A stretch of DNA of 64,000 bases from Humibacter albus DSM 18994 (GTDB lineage Bacteria > Actinomycetota > Actinomycetes > Actinomycetales > Microbacteriaceae). This document shows positions 52,698-61,618 of this stretch, piece after piece; the stretch's first letter is position 1, and every line of letters begins with the position of its first letter. The position numbers and the translations under genes were made by a program. The notes under the pieces were generated by a model. It made no database searches. It was not told the DNA's origin and worked only from the letters and a program-made list of their open reading frames with translations. The stretch covers positions 434,001 to 498,000 of the forward strand of contig NZ_ATXT01000013.1 in the NCBI RefSeq assembly GCF_000421825.1, written 5' to 3'.

Positions 52698-53920
52698 CGG
52701 GACACCTCGGATGCCCGCGACGATGCAGCAGGCTCGCTCGCCGCCTGCTCCTCGGCCTTCTCCACGGCCACGGGAGTCGGCTCGGGGGAGGGCGCGAGCA
52801 CGAACGCGTGCGAGGCATCCCAGGTCAGGACGACCTCCTCGCCGGGGCGAGCGCGCGACGAATCGGCGAGGTTCTGCGCGAACGCCTTGAGCACGCCGCC
52901 CCATGGAGCCGTGACCTCATACTCGGTGCTGGCGCCGAGGTAGGTGGCGGTGACGACCCGGCCGCGCACGGAGTTGACGGTCCCGGTGGGCGTGGTGGAG
53001 ATATCCGCTCGGGTCACCACGAACTTCTCGGGGCGGATGCCCACCCGCGCGCCCGCAGGCAGCCTCACCTGTGCGGACTCGACGGCCAGCGGTGTCCCGT
53101 CGGGCAGCCGTAGTCCGTCGGCCCCGGATTCCGGAGCGATGACGTTGCACGTTCCGAGGAACTCCGCGACGAAGCGGGTTGCCGGCCGGTCGTACACGCG
53201 GTCGGGCGTTCCGATGTCTTCGGTGCGGCCGGCGTTCATCACGGCGAGCCGGTCGGCCATCGACATGGCCTCGTTCTGGTCGTGCGTCACGTAGAGGAAG
53301 GTGATGCCGACCTCGCGCTGGATGCGCTTGAGCTCCAGCTGCATCGACTTGCGGATCTTGGCGTCGAGCGCGCCCATCGGCTCGTCCAGCAGCAGCACCT
53401 TGGGCTCGTTGACCAGCGAGCGGGCGAGCGCAACGCGCTGCTGCTGGCCTCCGGAAAGCTGAAGGGGACGGCGTTTGCCGTAGCCGGCCAGGCCGACCAT
53501 CTCGAGGTGGCGCTCGACCTTGTCGCGGATCTCGGCCGATGGCACCTTGCGGCGCCGCAGACCGAAGGCCACGTTGTCGAACACCGTGAGGTGCGGGAAG
53601 AGCGCGTACGACTGGAACACCGTGTTCACGTCGCGCTTGTACGGCGGCAGCATGGTCACCTCGCGGCCGTCCAGGTAGATGTGGCCGAGACTCGGCAGCT
53701 CGAAGCCACCGACCATGCGCAGCGTGGTCGTCTTGCCGCAGCCGGAAGGACCGAGCAGAGCGAAGAACTCGCCCTGAGCGAGCTGCAGGTCGATGTCGTC
53801 GACGGCGATCGAGTCGCCGAAGCGTTTGGTCACGTGCCGGATCGCAATGGCCGGCTTCTCGGTCCCGGTGGACGCGTCGGGTAGGGCGGCCGCTGCGCCC
53901 TCGCTCGCCAGGGTCGTCAT
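52694..53920 (-). CDS. Polyamine-type ABC transporter ATPase (PotA-like)
   Basis: A 408-aa ATPase. Walker A GPSGCGKTT near 64-72, signature LSGGQQQRVALAR, Walker B VLLLDEPMGALD, then a TOBE regulatory domain (about 285-385; VGIRPEKFVV). An Ala/Glu-rich C-terminal tail follows. Start ATG 53920 has AAGGAGA seven bases upstream. First gene of the operon; a 454-base gap precedes it, containing a long dyad at 54202-54312 but no evident operator. Confidence 0.94.
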   Translation of the reverse strand: MTTLASEGAAAALPDASTGTEKPAIAIRHVTKRFGDSIAVDDIDLQLAQGEFFALLGPSGCGKTTTLRMVGGFELPSLGHIYLDGREVTMLPPYKRDVNTVFQSYALFPHLTVFDNVAFGLRRRKVPSAEIRDKVERHLEMVGLAGYGKRRPLQLSGGQQQRVALARSLVNEPKVLLLDEPMGALDAKIRKSMQLELKRIQREVGITFLYVTHDQNEAMSMADRLAVMNAGRTEDIGTPDRVYDRPATRFVAEFLGTCNVIAPESGADGLRLPDGTPLAVESAQVRLPAGARVGIRPEKFVVTRADISTTPTGTVNSVRGRVVTATYLGASTEYEVTAPWGGVLKAFAQNLADSSRARPGEEVVLTWDASHAFVLAPSPEPTPVAVEKAEEQAASEPAASSRASEVSR

Positions 53921-54201
53921 GGGTTCTCCTTCGAAACGCACGGTCGCCCGGGCCGATGATCACACTGGCGCGTCTCACCCGTTCTTCTGCTTCGCCCTGA
54001 CGATTTGTGTCATTCTCCCAACTCGCCCTGTGGCCCGTCACGGCATTTCGGTCGCGAATAGATATCGACTTCGGGCATTTCGTCCGGGGTACCGCGCCTC
54101 CTGTCGCCGGCGCGTCGCGGCCTGAGCGTCGCGAGGTCCCCCGCGGAGCGGCGTTCTGTGCAAGACGGCGTCGGCGGCCGAGGGCCGAGGCGGGCGTTCC
54201 A

Positions 54202-54312
54202 CCGTTCATAACTCAGGACGCGCCGGGCGCGACCTCGGCCGGTCCCGCGGTTCTCCGTGGTTCTGGGCCCGGCGCGCTCGGGGACGACCATCGCGGCCTG
54301 AGTTATGAACGG
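54202..54312. repeat. Long dyad with perfect 16-bp arms
   Basis: CCGTTCATAACTCAGG (54202-54217) and CCTGAGTTATGAACGG (54297-54312) enclose 79 GC-rich bases that can pair further (CGCGCCGGGC near 54219 with GCCCGGCGCG near 54268). It lies in the gene-free stretch 53921-54374 between the divergent ATPase and peptidase genes. No promoter is clear in the rest of that stretch. May encode a structured RNA or be an inserted palindromic element. Confidence 0.75.
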
Positions 54313-54374
54313 CCGGGTGAAGTGATCCCGGCTGAGATCGCCCGCGCTTGGGCTGACCGCATAGCCTGATCGGC

Positions 54375-56747
54375 ATGAACGAGCCGGATCCGCCCATATC
54401 CGATAACGCTGCGGGTGCCGAGCCGCACGTGGTCTCCTCCGGCAGAGATGCTCCCGGCAGGGATGCTCCCGACAGGCGTGCTGCGGGCATGCGTGCTGCG
54501 GGCACAGGTGGTGCGGTCACCGGCGCCACGCCCGCCGTCGCTCCCTACGGCGAGTGGGTATCGCCGATCAGTGCACGGGATGCGGCACTGGCCGGCGGCT
54601 CTGTCGGCTCGCCGGCGTTCGTCGGCGACGACGTGTGGTGGCTCGAGCTCGTGCCCGAGGAGGCCGGCCGCATGAGCGTGCGGCGGCGCGCGCAGGGCGG
54701 CGTGGAAGACATCCTGCCCGCGCCGTGGAACGCACGCAGCCGTGTGCACGAGTACGGAGGCGGTTCGTGGGTCGCCGTCGACGGCGACCTCGTGTTCGTC
54801 GAGTTCAGCGATCAGCGCCTGTATCGGATGCCCGTGGGCGGCGAGCCGCGCCCGCTGACGCCGGCAGACGGCGGCTTCCGCTTCGGTGGCCTGACGCTGC
54901 ACCGCGGCGCGGACGGAATCGACCACGTGCTCGCCGTGCGCGAGACGCATCACGGCGACGGGCCGAGCGAGCTGAGCCGCGACATCGTGCTCGTGCCGCT
55001 CGACGGGTCGGCGGCCGACGACTCCGAGCGCATCGTCTCCGTCGTCGCAGGGTCGTGGTTCCTGGCGCAGCCGGCGTATTCGCCCGACGGCTCCCGCCTC
55101 GCCTGGATCGCCTGGGACCACCCGAACATGCCGTGGGACGGCACCGAGCTGCGGGTGGGCGACGTGGATGCCGCGGGTGGCGTCACGTGGTGGCGTCGCG
55201 TTCTCGGCGGTCCGGCCGAGTCCGTGATGCAGCCGGCCTGGTCGGCGGACGGCGAGCTGTACGCGGTGAGCGACCGCACCGGGTGGTGGAACCTGTACCG
55301 AGTGCCGATCGGAGAGGGGGCGGCCGGCGCCGGCCCAATCGCGGCGGTCGGCCCGAGCGCGGCGGCCGACTCCGACGCGGTGGCGGACTCCGATGCGGCG
55401 GCAGGGCTGTACTGTGCGGCGCCGAGCGGTGAGCCCATCGCAGTGACGGCGCTCGAGCAAGACCTGGGCGGCCCGATGTGGACTCTCTCGAACGGGTCGT
55501 ACCTCGTCGCGAGCGACGGATCGATCCTGGCCGTCGCCACTCGCGGCACTGACCGGCTGTTACGGATCGACCCCGGCCGCCCCTCTGCGGGTTCCGGAAG
55601 TGATGCTCCGGCCGCACCGGGAGCATCCATCACCGAGCTCGCCACACCGTTCGCCGCGATCAGTCTGTGCGGGGAGCGCGACGGGACGGTGCTGGTGGTG
55701 GCGGGGAGTGCGGCGGCGGCCACGGGCATCCGGCTTCTGAAGCACGATGACGGCACGGAGGACCGGGACGCGGACGAGCGGGACGCGGACGAGCGGGGCG
55801 CAGACGCCGACCGCGCGGACTCGTCGCGTCGTGAAGCGAACCGCAGCGGAGACATCCCCAGTGAAGGATTCCGGGCCGAAGACATCCGCGTGCAGGGCGG
55901 TCGACTCCCCGACGCCGGCTACCTTCCGGATGCCGAGCTCATGGCATTCCAGGGGCCGGAGCGTGACGTGCACGCGATCGTCTACCGGCCGAAGAACCGC
56001 GATTTCGTCGCGCCGGCGGGGGAGCGCCCGCCGTTCCTCGCCCTGGTGCACGGCGGGCCCACCTCGCTCGCGCGCCCGCAGCTCGACCTCGCGATCGCCT
56101 ACTGGACCAGCCGAGGCATCGGCGTCGTGGACGTGAACTACGGCGGTTCGACCGGCTACGGGCGCGAGTACCGGGAACGGTTGCGCGGACAGTGGGGCGT
56201 CGTCGACGTCGAAGACACGATCGCAGCCGCGCTAGGACTCGCGGATGCCGGCGTCGCCGACCCCGAGCGCCTCCTGATCCGAGGCGGATCAGCCGGTGGC
56301 TGGACCGTGCTCTCGGCGCTCACGGGCTCCGACGCGTTCGCCGCGGGCACCTCGTACTTCGGCGTGGCCGAGCTCACCGAGTTCGCGAAGGAGACCCACG
56401 ACTTCGAGTCCCGCTATCTGGACTCGCTCATCGGGCCGCTCCCGGAGGCATCCGCCCTGTACGAGTCGCGCGCGCCGCTGAACAACGTCGCCTCGCTGGC
56501 GACGCCCGTGCTGCTCCTGCAGGGCCTCGACGACCCGATCGTCCCGCCGTCGCAGGCGCACAGGTTCATCGAGGCGCTGGCATCCAAGGGGATTCCGCAC
56601 GCCTACAAGTTCTACGAGGGGGAGTCGCACGGGTTCCGCCGGGTCGAGACGAAGGTCGACTCGCTCGAGCGCGAGCTCGGGTTCTACGGCGCGGTGCTGG
56701 GCTTCACGCCGCCAGGCGTGCCTCACGTGGAACTGCGGCGGTCGTAG
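54375..56747 (+). CDS. S9 prolyl oligopeptidase-family peptidase
   Basis: A 790-aa serine peptidase. N-terminal beta-propeller-like region (about 60-500) with WD40/TolB-type repeats (SPDGSRLAWIAWD, SADGELYAVSD), then an alpha/beta-hydrolase domain (about 530-785) with nucleophile S639 in RGGSAGG, catalytic Asp at 719/720 (LDDPIVP) and H752 in ESHGF. Likely cleaves short peptides, dipeptidyl- or acylaminoacyl-peptidase style, in the cytoplasm. Two in-frame repeat insertions occur: Ala/Asp-rich near 330-345 and a 15-bp unit repeated at 55767-55796 coding Asp-Ala-Asp-Glu-Arg near 465-480. The first 50 residues are Ala/Gly/Arg-rich and may be dispensable. Confidence 0.92.
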   Translation: MNEPDPPISDNAAGAEPHVVSSGRDAPGRDAPDRRAAGMRAAGTGGAVTGATPAVAPYGEWVSPISARDAALAGGSVGSPAFVGDDVWWLELVPEEAGRMSVRRRAQGGVEDILPAPWNARSRVHEYGGGSWVAVDGDLVFVEFSDQRLYRMPVGGEPRPLTPADGGFRFGGLTLHRGADGIDHVLAVRETHHGDGPSELSRDIVLVPLDGSAADDSERIVSVVAGSWFLAQPAYSPDGSRLAWIAWDHPNMPWDGTELRVGDVDAAGGVTWWRRVLGGPAESVMQPAWSADGELYAVSDRTGWWNLYRVPIGEGAAGAGPIAAVGPSAAADSDAVADSDAAAGLYCAAPSGEPIAVTALEQDLGGPMWTLSNGSYLVASDGSILAVATRGTDRLLRIDPGRPSAGSGSDAPAAPGASITELATPFAAISLCGERDGTVLVVAGSAAAATGIRLLKHDDGTEDRDADERDADERGADADRADSSRREANRSGDIPSEGFRAEDIRVQGGRLPDAGYLPDAELMAFQGPERDVHAIVYRPKNRDFVAPAGERPPFLALVHGGPTSLARPQLDLAIAYWTSRGIGVVDVNYGGSTGYGREYRERLRGQWGVVDVEDTIAAALGLADAGVADPERLLIRGGSAGGWTVLSALTGSDAFAAGTSYFGVAELTEFAKETHDFESRYLDSLIGPLPEASALYESRAPLNNVASLATPVLLLQGLDDPIVPPSQAHRFIEALASKGIPHAYKFYEGESHGFRRVETKVDSLERELGFYGAVLGFTPPGVPHVELRRS

Positions 56748-56825
56748 GGTCCGGAATGCACGCCGCGAGGCGGGTCGCACGCGAATTCCCTTGCCGCCGG
56801 GCCGAGCGCGGATAGATTCGTTCCT

Positions 56826-57347
56826 GTGGGGATCGGCCTCGTGTACGTCGTGTCCGCGCTGCTGGGCGCGCTGCTCGGCGGCCTCATCTCGTTCGCCGTC
56901 GCGGCGCGGAGTTCGCGGCGCGACCGGCGCGCCCGTTACGGCGAGTCACTTCTGCACACGCTGAGTTCGGCCGAGCAGCGGCTCGCCGCCGTCTACGAGC
57001 CGGATGCCCGGGGCGCGTTGCGCAAGCCCGTCACGCTTCGAGACGAGGCCGTCGCCGTCTGGTCCCGAACGGAGCTCGCATCGTCGCTCGAATCAGGCTC
57101 GGGTCGCCGCGCGATGCAGGCGTGGGGCGAGCAGTTGTTCGAGGTGCTGTCGCTGGGGGCCGAGAATCACGCGCAGGTGGGCTGGCTCATTCAGCGGCTC
57201 GACCTCGCCGTGTACATCACGATCGCGTGGACGGCCGGCTACGCCTCGGGGAGCGATTTCGCGCGGCCGGCGTCGGAGGTCGCGATGATGTTCGGTCCGA
57301 GCGTTCACGAAGACGAAAAGCCCGATTACGGTCGCCGGCCGACCTGA
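56826..57347 (+). CDS. Uncharacterised membrane-anchored protein
   Basis: A 173-aa protein with one N-terminal membrane segment (about 4-26; LVYVVSALLGALLGGLISFA), a basic stop-transfer region SSRRDRRAR, and a helical cytoplasmic domain with LLHTLSSAEQRLAAVYEP and a second hydrophobic stretch near 128-146. No family recognised. GTG 56826 is the start, 78 bases after the peptidase. Followed by a hairpin-forming dyad and the convergent ribokinase gene. Confidence 0.75.
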   Translation: MGIGLVYVVSALLGALLGGLISFAVAARSSRRDRRARYGESLLHTLSSAEQRLAAVYEPDARGALRKPVTLRDEAVAVWSRTELASSLESGSGRRAMQAWGEQLFEVLSLGAENHAQVGWLIQRLDLAVYITIAWTAGYASGSDFARPASEVAMMFGPSVHEDEKPDYGRRPT

Positions 57348-57405
57348 CGCCTCCGGACGAAGGTGCTCGCTGGCCCGACCGACGGCGACGATCGTCTGAC
57401 CGATC

Positions 57406-57451
57406 GCAGCGGGCCCGACGGGTCGGCGACGGTGGGCTGCAGGCCCGCTGC
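57406..57451. terminator. Dyad between convergent genes
   Basis: GCAGCGGGCC (57406-57415) and GGCCCGCTGC (57442-57451) form a 10-bp GC stem over a 26-base loop, between the ends of the membrane-protein and ribokinase genes. It is a possible bidirectional terminator; there is no T run. Confidence 0.45.
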
Positions 57452-57483
57452 TGGAATGACCTGGCGTCGGGGCCGTCGCGGTC

Positions 57484-58515
57484 TCAGCCGTGCGACGCCA
57501 GCAGCCGATCGATCGCGGATGCCGTCGGCAGCGAACCGCGAGCACCCTCGCCGAGCGTGGCGATCGCGCCGCCCGCCACCGCACGACGTGCGGCATCGAC
57601 GAGGTCGACGCCCTGCGCGAGGGATGCCGCCAGCACGCCGATGAACGCGTCTCCCGCTCCTGTCGTGTCGATCGGCTGCACGCGCGGTGCGGGGAGCTCA
57701 TGCCGTTCGTCGCCGCGGAGCAGTGTCGCGCCTCGGGCACCGCGCGTGAGCAGTACCGCCGGGCCGGTGTGGTGCGCATCGGCACGTCGTGCCGCGGCAG
57801 CGGGCGCACCGGAAGCGGCCGCACCGCGCTCGGCGGCAGGAGGCGCAACGACTTCTGCGACGGGCTCCATCCCGAGGGCAGCCGCCTCGCGTTCGTTCGG
57901 CACGATCACATCGACCGCCGCGAGAAGCTCCGGTGGGAGCGGCTCCGTGGGCGCCGGCGCCGGATTGAGCACCACGGTCCAGCCCCGCCGACGCGCCGCA
58001 ATGGCCGCGCCTGTCACCGTTTCGAGAGGGATCTCCAGGCAGAGCACGACGATCGCGGCGGTGCTGTCGGCCGGCCGGACGCCGGTGGTGTTCGACGTGG
58101 CGAACGTGTCGAACCCCGCGTCCACGTCGTGCGGCGAGAGCCGCGCGTTCGCGCCGGCCACCACGGTGATGGCGTTCTCGCCGCGTGCGTCGACCTGGAT
58201 GAGCGCGACGCCCGTCGGGGCGTCGGCGGAGGCGACGTGCGTCGTGTCGACGCCGCAGGCATCCAAAGCGCTCACGGCGTCACGTCCGTAGGCGTCGTCG
58301 CCGACCCGCGCCACCATGACCACGTGCGCGCCCGCGCTCGCCGCGGCACAGGCCTGATTCGCGCCCTTGCCGCCCTGCCCGGTGCTGAACGCCGAGCCGG
58401 CGATCGTCTCACCGGGTCGCACGATCGTCGGCGCCGTCACGACCAGGTCGGCGTTGATCGAGCCCACGACGATGACAGTCGCGTCCCTATCGGATACGTC
58501 ATTACCGGATGCCAC
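57484..58515 (-). CDS. rbsK: Ribokinase (PfkB family)
   Basis: A 343-aa sugar kinase. VIVVGSINADLVV, GQGGKGANQACAA with GGKGAN, NPAPAPTEPLP, IVPNEREAAALG and the catalytic DTTGAGD near residue 290 follow the ribokinase pattern closely. An Ala-rich insertion around 218-243 makes it about 35 residues longer than usual. It is a second copy beside the one at 41060 and stands alone. Ribose phosphorylation is likely, but a different pentose is possible. Confidence 0.9.
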   Translation of the reverse strand: MASGNDVSDRDATVIVVGSINADLVVTAPTIVRPGETIAGSAFSTGQGGKGANQACAAASAGAHVVMVARVGDDAYGRDAVSALDACGVDTTHVASADAPTGVALIQVDARGENAITVVAGANARLSPHDVDAGFDTFATSNTTGVRPADSTAAIVVLCLEIPLETVTGAAIAARRRGWTVVLNPAPAPTEPLPPELLAAVDVIVPNEREAAALGMEPVAEVVAPPAAERGAAASGAPAAAARRADAHHTGPAVLLTRGARGATLLRGDERHELPAPRVQPIDTTGAGDAFIGVLAASLAQGVDLVDAARRAVAGGAIATLGEGARGSLPTASAIDRLLASHG

Positions 58516-58585
58516 GTCCCGAGCCTAGAGAGCCCGGCGGTCGGATGCACCGCGCGCTCTGCAAGCGCTCGCGGTCAGCACCGCC

Positions 58586-58664
58586 GTGAAAACAGCAGGA
58601 TCCGCCTTACCGAGCCGAAAACAGCACGATGTGTGCTGTGACGAAGCACGCCTGCTGTTCTCAC
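58586..58664. repeat. Nested dyad with CAGCAGG/CCTGCTG arms
   Basis: Outer arms GTGAAAACAGCAGG (58586-58599) and CCTGCTGTTCTCAC (58651-58664), one mismatch; inner hairpin ACAGCAC-GATGT-GTGCTGT (58621-58639). Lies in the 271-base gap between the ribokinase and MarP-like genes. Function unknown; a structured RNA or palindromic insertion is possible. Confidence 0.65.
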
Positions 58665-58786
58665 CGCGGCGGCTCGTCCAGGTTGCGCAGCGGCCCCAGC
58701 ACGCTGCAGCACGACCACAGCCCTACGCCAGCGCGGCCGCGGCCCTACCCCAGCACCCCCACAGCAAAGACGGCGAAGGTAGACGG

Positions 58787-59971
58787 GTGGAGGTCTCGGT
58801 CGACATCGTGCTCGCGCTCGCCGCCGTCGCGGCGATCGTGATCGGCTGGCGGCGCGGCGCGCTCGTCACCGCGTTCTCGATGGTCGGCCTCATCGCGGGC
58901 CTCTGGATCGGCCTCCTGCTCGCCCCCGCCATGGTCGGCTGGGCGATGCCGCAGGGTCACGGCAGCACGATCTCCCGCACCGTGCTCGCCGCAGCGGTCG
59001 TGCTCGTCTGCGGCGCGGTGCTCTACGGCCTGGCGTCCACGCTCGGCACTCTGTTGCGGGGGCGGATCGGTCGCAAGGGCGCCTTGAACAAGGTGGACGC
59101 CGCGGGCGGCTCGCTGGTGGGGCTCATCGCGTGGGCCGCCGTGGTGTGGCTGGTCGCGGGGTTCGTGCAGACGTCGTCGTTGTATCCCGCGTCGCAGCTG
59201 GCGTCGTCATCGCGCATCGTGTCGGTGCTCGACCGTCTCGCGCCCGTGGCGCCGTCCACCGCCCTCGGTGCGCTCGACGACGCACTCGCCGGGGCCGGAC
59301 TGCCCGAGGTGTTCTCGGGCGAGGAGACCATTCCGGATGCCGCGGCCCCCGACCCGACGATCCCCGCAGCAGTGAAGGCCGAGTCGGAGAGCGTCGTGAA
59401 GATCGAGGCGATCCAGGTCAGCTGTTCGATGGAGTCCAGTGGCAGCGGCTGGGTCGAGGCCAACGGCGTCGTCGTGACGAACGCGCACGTCGTGGCGGGC
59501 TCCTCCACGGTCGCCGTCGTACAGGATGGCCGCAGCTACACGGCGACGGTCGTCGGCTTCGACGCCCAGCGCGACGTCGCGGTGCTGCGCGTACCGGATC
59601 TGAACGCGCCCGCGCTCGCGCGAGGACCGTCCCTCGGCGCAGGCGATCCTGCGGTGGTCGCGGGGTACCCCGGTGGCGGCGCATATACCCTCGGCTCCGC
59701 CCGGGTGCGCGCCGAACTGAGCGCGGTCGGCACCGACATCTACCAGCGCAACACGGTGGTGCGGCAGGTGTACTCCCTCCGCGCCACGGTGCGTCCGGGG
59801 AACTCCGGCGGCCCTCTGTTCGACGACAGCGGCGAGGTGGTCGGAATGGTCTTCGCTCGCTCGACCACGAGTTCCGACACCGGTTACGCGCTGACCCTCG
59901 ATGAGGTCAGCCCGCTGCTGACGAAGGTCGGCACGACGCCCGTGGCGACCGGCGTCTGCACGTCGGACTGA
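58787..59971 (+). CDS. Membrane-anchored trypsin-like serine protease (MarP-like)
   Basis: A 394-aa protein with a CvpA-like N-terminal domain of four membrane segments (about 4-120) and an extracytoplasmic trypsin-like domain (about 195-390) with catalytic triad H234 (TNAHVV), D263 (QRDVAVLRV) and S340 (GNSGGPL). Cys residues near 210 and 392 could form the family disulphide. In mycobacteria such proteases support acid and oxidative stress resistance through cell-wall processing. GTG 58787 is chosen for GAAGG upstream; the frame's extension to 58586 runs through the dyad and is not needed. Confidence 0.92.
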   Translation: MEVSVDIVLALAAVAAIVIGWRRGALVTAFSMVGLIAGLWIGLLLAPAMVGWAMPQGHGSTISRTVLAAAVVLVCGAVLYGLASTLGTLLRGRIGRKGALNKVDAAGGSLVGLIAWAAVVWLVAGFVQTSSLYPASQLASSSRIVSVLDRLAPVAPSTALGALDDALAGAGLPEVFSGEETIPDAAAPDPTIPAAVKAESESVVKIEAIQVSCSMESSGSGWVEANGVVVTNAHVVAGSSTVAVVQDGRSYTATVVGFDAQRDVAVLRVPDLNAPALARGPSLGAGDPAVVAGYPGGGAYTLGSARVRAELSAVGTDIYQRNTVVRQVYSLRATVRPGNSGGPLFDDSGEVVGMVFARSTTSSDTGYALTLDEVSPLLTKVGTTPVATGVCTSD

Positions 59972-60010
59972 GCGCCGGGCCACTGCTCGAGGATCTGCTG
60001 CAGCTCGGAA

Positions 60011-60054
60011 CGAACGAGGGGCCGGGCGGGATTCTCCGCTCAGCCCCTCGTTCG
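60011..60054. terminator. Bidirectional terminator hairpin
   Basis: CGAACGAGGGGC (60011-60022) and GCCCCTCGTTCG (60043-60054) give a perfect 12-bp stem, 40 bases after the protease stop and 14 bases beyond the end of the convergent membrane-protein gene. Likely terminates both. Confidence 0.8.
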
Positions 60055-60067
60055 TGGTCCGTTATCG

Positions 60068-61246
60068 TCACACGGTGGCCGGTTCGGGGGCGCCACGGCC
60101 TGATACTGGCGTCGCCGTGCCTGCACCGCCACCGGTCTCGGTCGTGCTCACGACATCCTCTTCATCCCATCCGTCGGGGTGTACCAGCTCACGGTTGCGG
60201 AAGTGGCCGACCAACGAGAGCAGAAGACCGCACACCGCCCACGCGCCCAGCGCCAGCCAGGACTGCGCCGAGTCCGCATCGGGGAAGTACGACAGGTCGC
60301 GCAGAAGTGTTGCGGATGCTCCGGGCACGAACCATTGCCCGACCGCGCCCCAGACTCCGGGAAGGAACTGCACGGGCGCCGTCGCAGACGACAAGGGGTT
60401 GCCGACCAGCATCGTGATCACGGCGCCCACGCCGATGCCGACCGAGCCGAGAAGGGATGTGGTTCCCACGATGAAGACCCCCGTGGCGAAGAACGCCAGT
60501 GCTGCGGCCATCGCGTTGAGCGCGAAGGAGCCCTGCAGAACGCCGAGCCAGGGTTGCATGATCGAGACGACGATCACTCCCACGATCACCGCGTACACCG
60601 AGACGGCGGTCAAACGGCGGGCGGTTCCCGACACGAGCAGCGAGATCACGATGCCGCCGATCAGTCCGCCGATGGTGAACGGGAACGCCGCTGCGGCCAT
60701 GCCCGCGCCGCGAGGGTCGGAGTCTGCGAGGGACACCACGTCGGTGAGCTTCACGTGAACAGTCGGGATCGTTCCCGCGCCCCCGCCCGCTTGCGCCCCG
60801 GCGGCGGCCTTCCGCATCGCCGCGATCTTCGCGTTGATGCCCGCGATGACCTGCGAATCCACCTGTTTCTGCAGCCGGGACTGCACACCGGACATGATCT
60901 GCGTGGTCACCGGGCTCGACGCGGATGCCGTCAGCACCTCGGGTGCATCGCCGCCGAGCACGATCGCGCCGTCGTAGGTGCGATCGCGGATGCCGCTGAC
61001 GGCATCCGCTCGGCTGTTCACCGTGGTGATGTCGAACGTGTCGCCGCTCTTGCTCAGTGCCTTCTCGATGTGGGACACCTGCGCGGCCGGGCCTGTGACG
61101 GCGAGCGGGAAGTCCTTGGCGCTCGAGGTCACCGACGGCCAGAGGAAGGCGAGCACCACGACGCCGACGGCGATCGCTGCGCCCACGGCCATCAGGATGA
61201 CGCGCCCCCACTTGGTGTGCCGCGTCGCAGATCTGTTGTCGGTCAT
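60068..61246 (-). CDS. YhgE/Pip-like ABC-2-type membrane protein
   Basis: A 392-aa membrane protein: one N-terminal membrane segment (about 15-37), an extracytoplasmic domain (about 40-190), then five to six membrane segments (about 200-355) and a Glu/Gly/Thr-rich tail. This layout is that of YhgE/Pip and ABC-2-type permeases linked to drug or lipid export and, in some bacteria, type VII secretion. The N-terminal domain LAVTGPAAQVSHIEKALSKS and the YDGAIVLGG segment match the extracellular part. A dyad at 61392-61405 and the divergent TetR gene indicate repression until induced. Confidence 0.85.
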   Translation of the reverse strand: MTDNRSATRHTKWGRVILMAVGAAIAVGVVVLAFLWPSVTSSAKDFPLAVTGPAAQVSHIEKALSKSGDTFDITTVNSRADAVSGIRDRTYDGAIVLGGDAPEVLTASASSPVTTQIMSGVQSRLQKQVDSQVIAGINAKIAAMRKAAAGAQAGGGAGTIPTVHVKLTDVVSLADSDPRGAGMAAAAFPFTIGGLIGGIVISLLVSGTARRLTAVSVYAVIVGVIVVSIMQPWLGVLQGSFALNAMAAALAFFATGVFIVGTTSLLGSVGIGVGAVITMLVGNPLSSATAPVQFLPGVWGAVGQWFVPGASATLLRDLSYFPDADSAQSWLALGAWAVCGLLLSLVGHFRNRELVHPDGWDEEDVVSTTETGGGAGTATPVSGRGAPEPATV

Positions 61247-61391
61247 GGTGACTCTCCTGTCGTTCCGATCGCTTCGCGGATTCGCTGCAGGGATGCCGGC
61301 GCCGCGGGGCGGTTCTGCTCGCGGGGCCGCATCGACCCGTGATCGGTCGCATTCGTCCGCCTCGACGTGAGAACCACGTGTCGTAAAGAAA

Positions 61392-61405
61392 AACGAATGC
61401 TCGTT
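61392..61405. promoter_or_regulatory. AACGA-ATGC-TCGTT dyad, TetR operator
   Basis: AACGA (61392-61396) and TCGTT (61401-61405) form a dyad within an AT-rich patch containing flanking AAAGAA/TTCTTTA, in the 372-base gap between the divergent membrane-protein and TetR genes. The rest of this gap, including 61420-61618, shows no gene or other signal that I can support. Confidence 0.6.
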
Positions 61406-61618
61406 CTTTATCGTACAATCTCTCTTGTCTGATCGTCAAGGCGAGCACCGGCCCGTGTCGCGTGACCGGATTCGCCGACGGGCCCCGACGACGGTTGCGA
61501 CGGCGGCAATGCGGTCGACGGCCCACGGTGCGTTCTCGGGGCGAGCGAGGGCCGGTGCCTCGGCTCCGGAACCGCCGGAGGTGCGCTGTAGGGTCGGAAG
61601 ACCCGAGGGAGGAAGACC

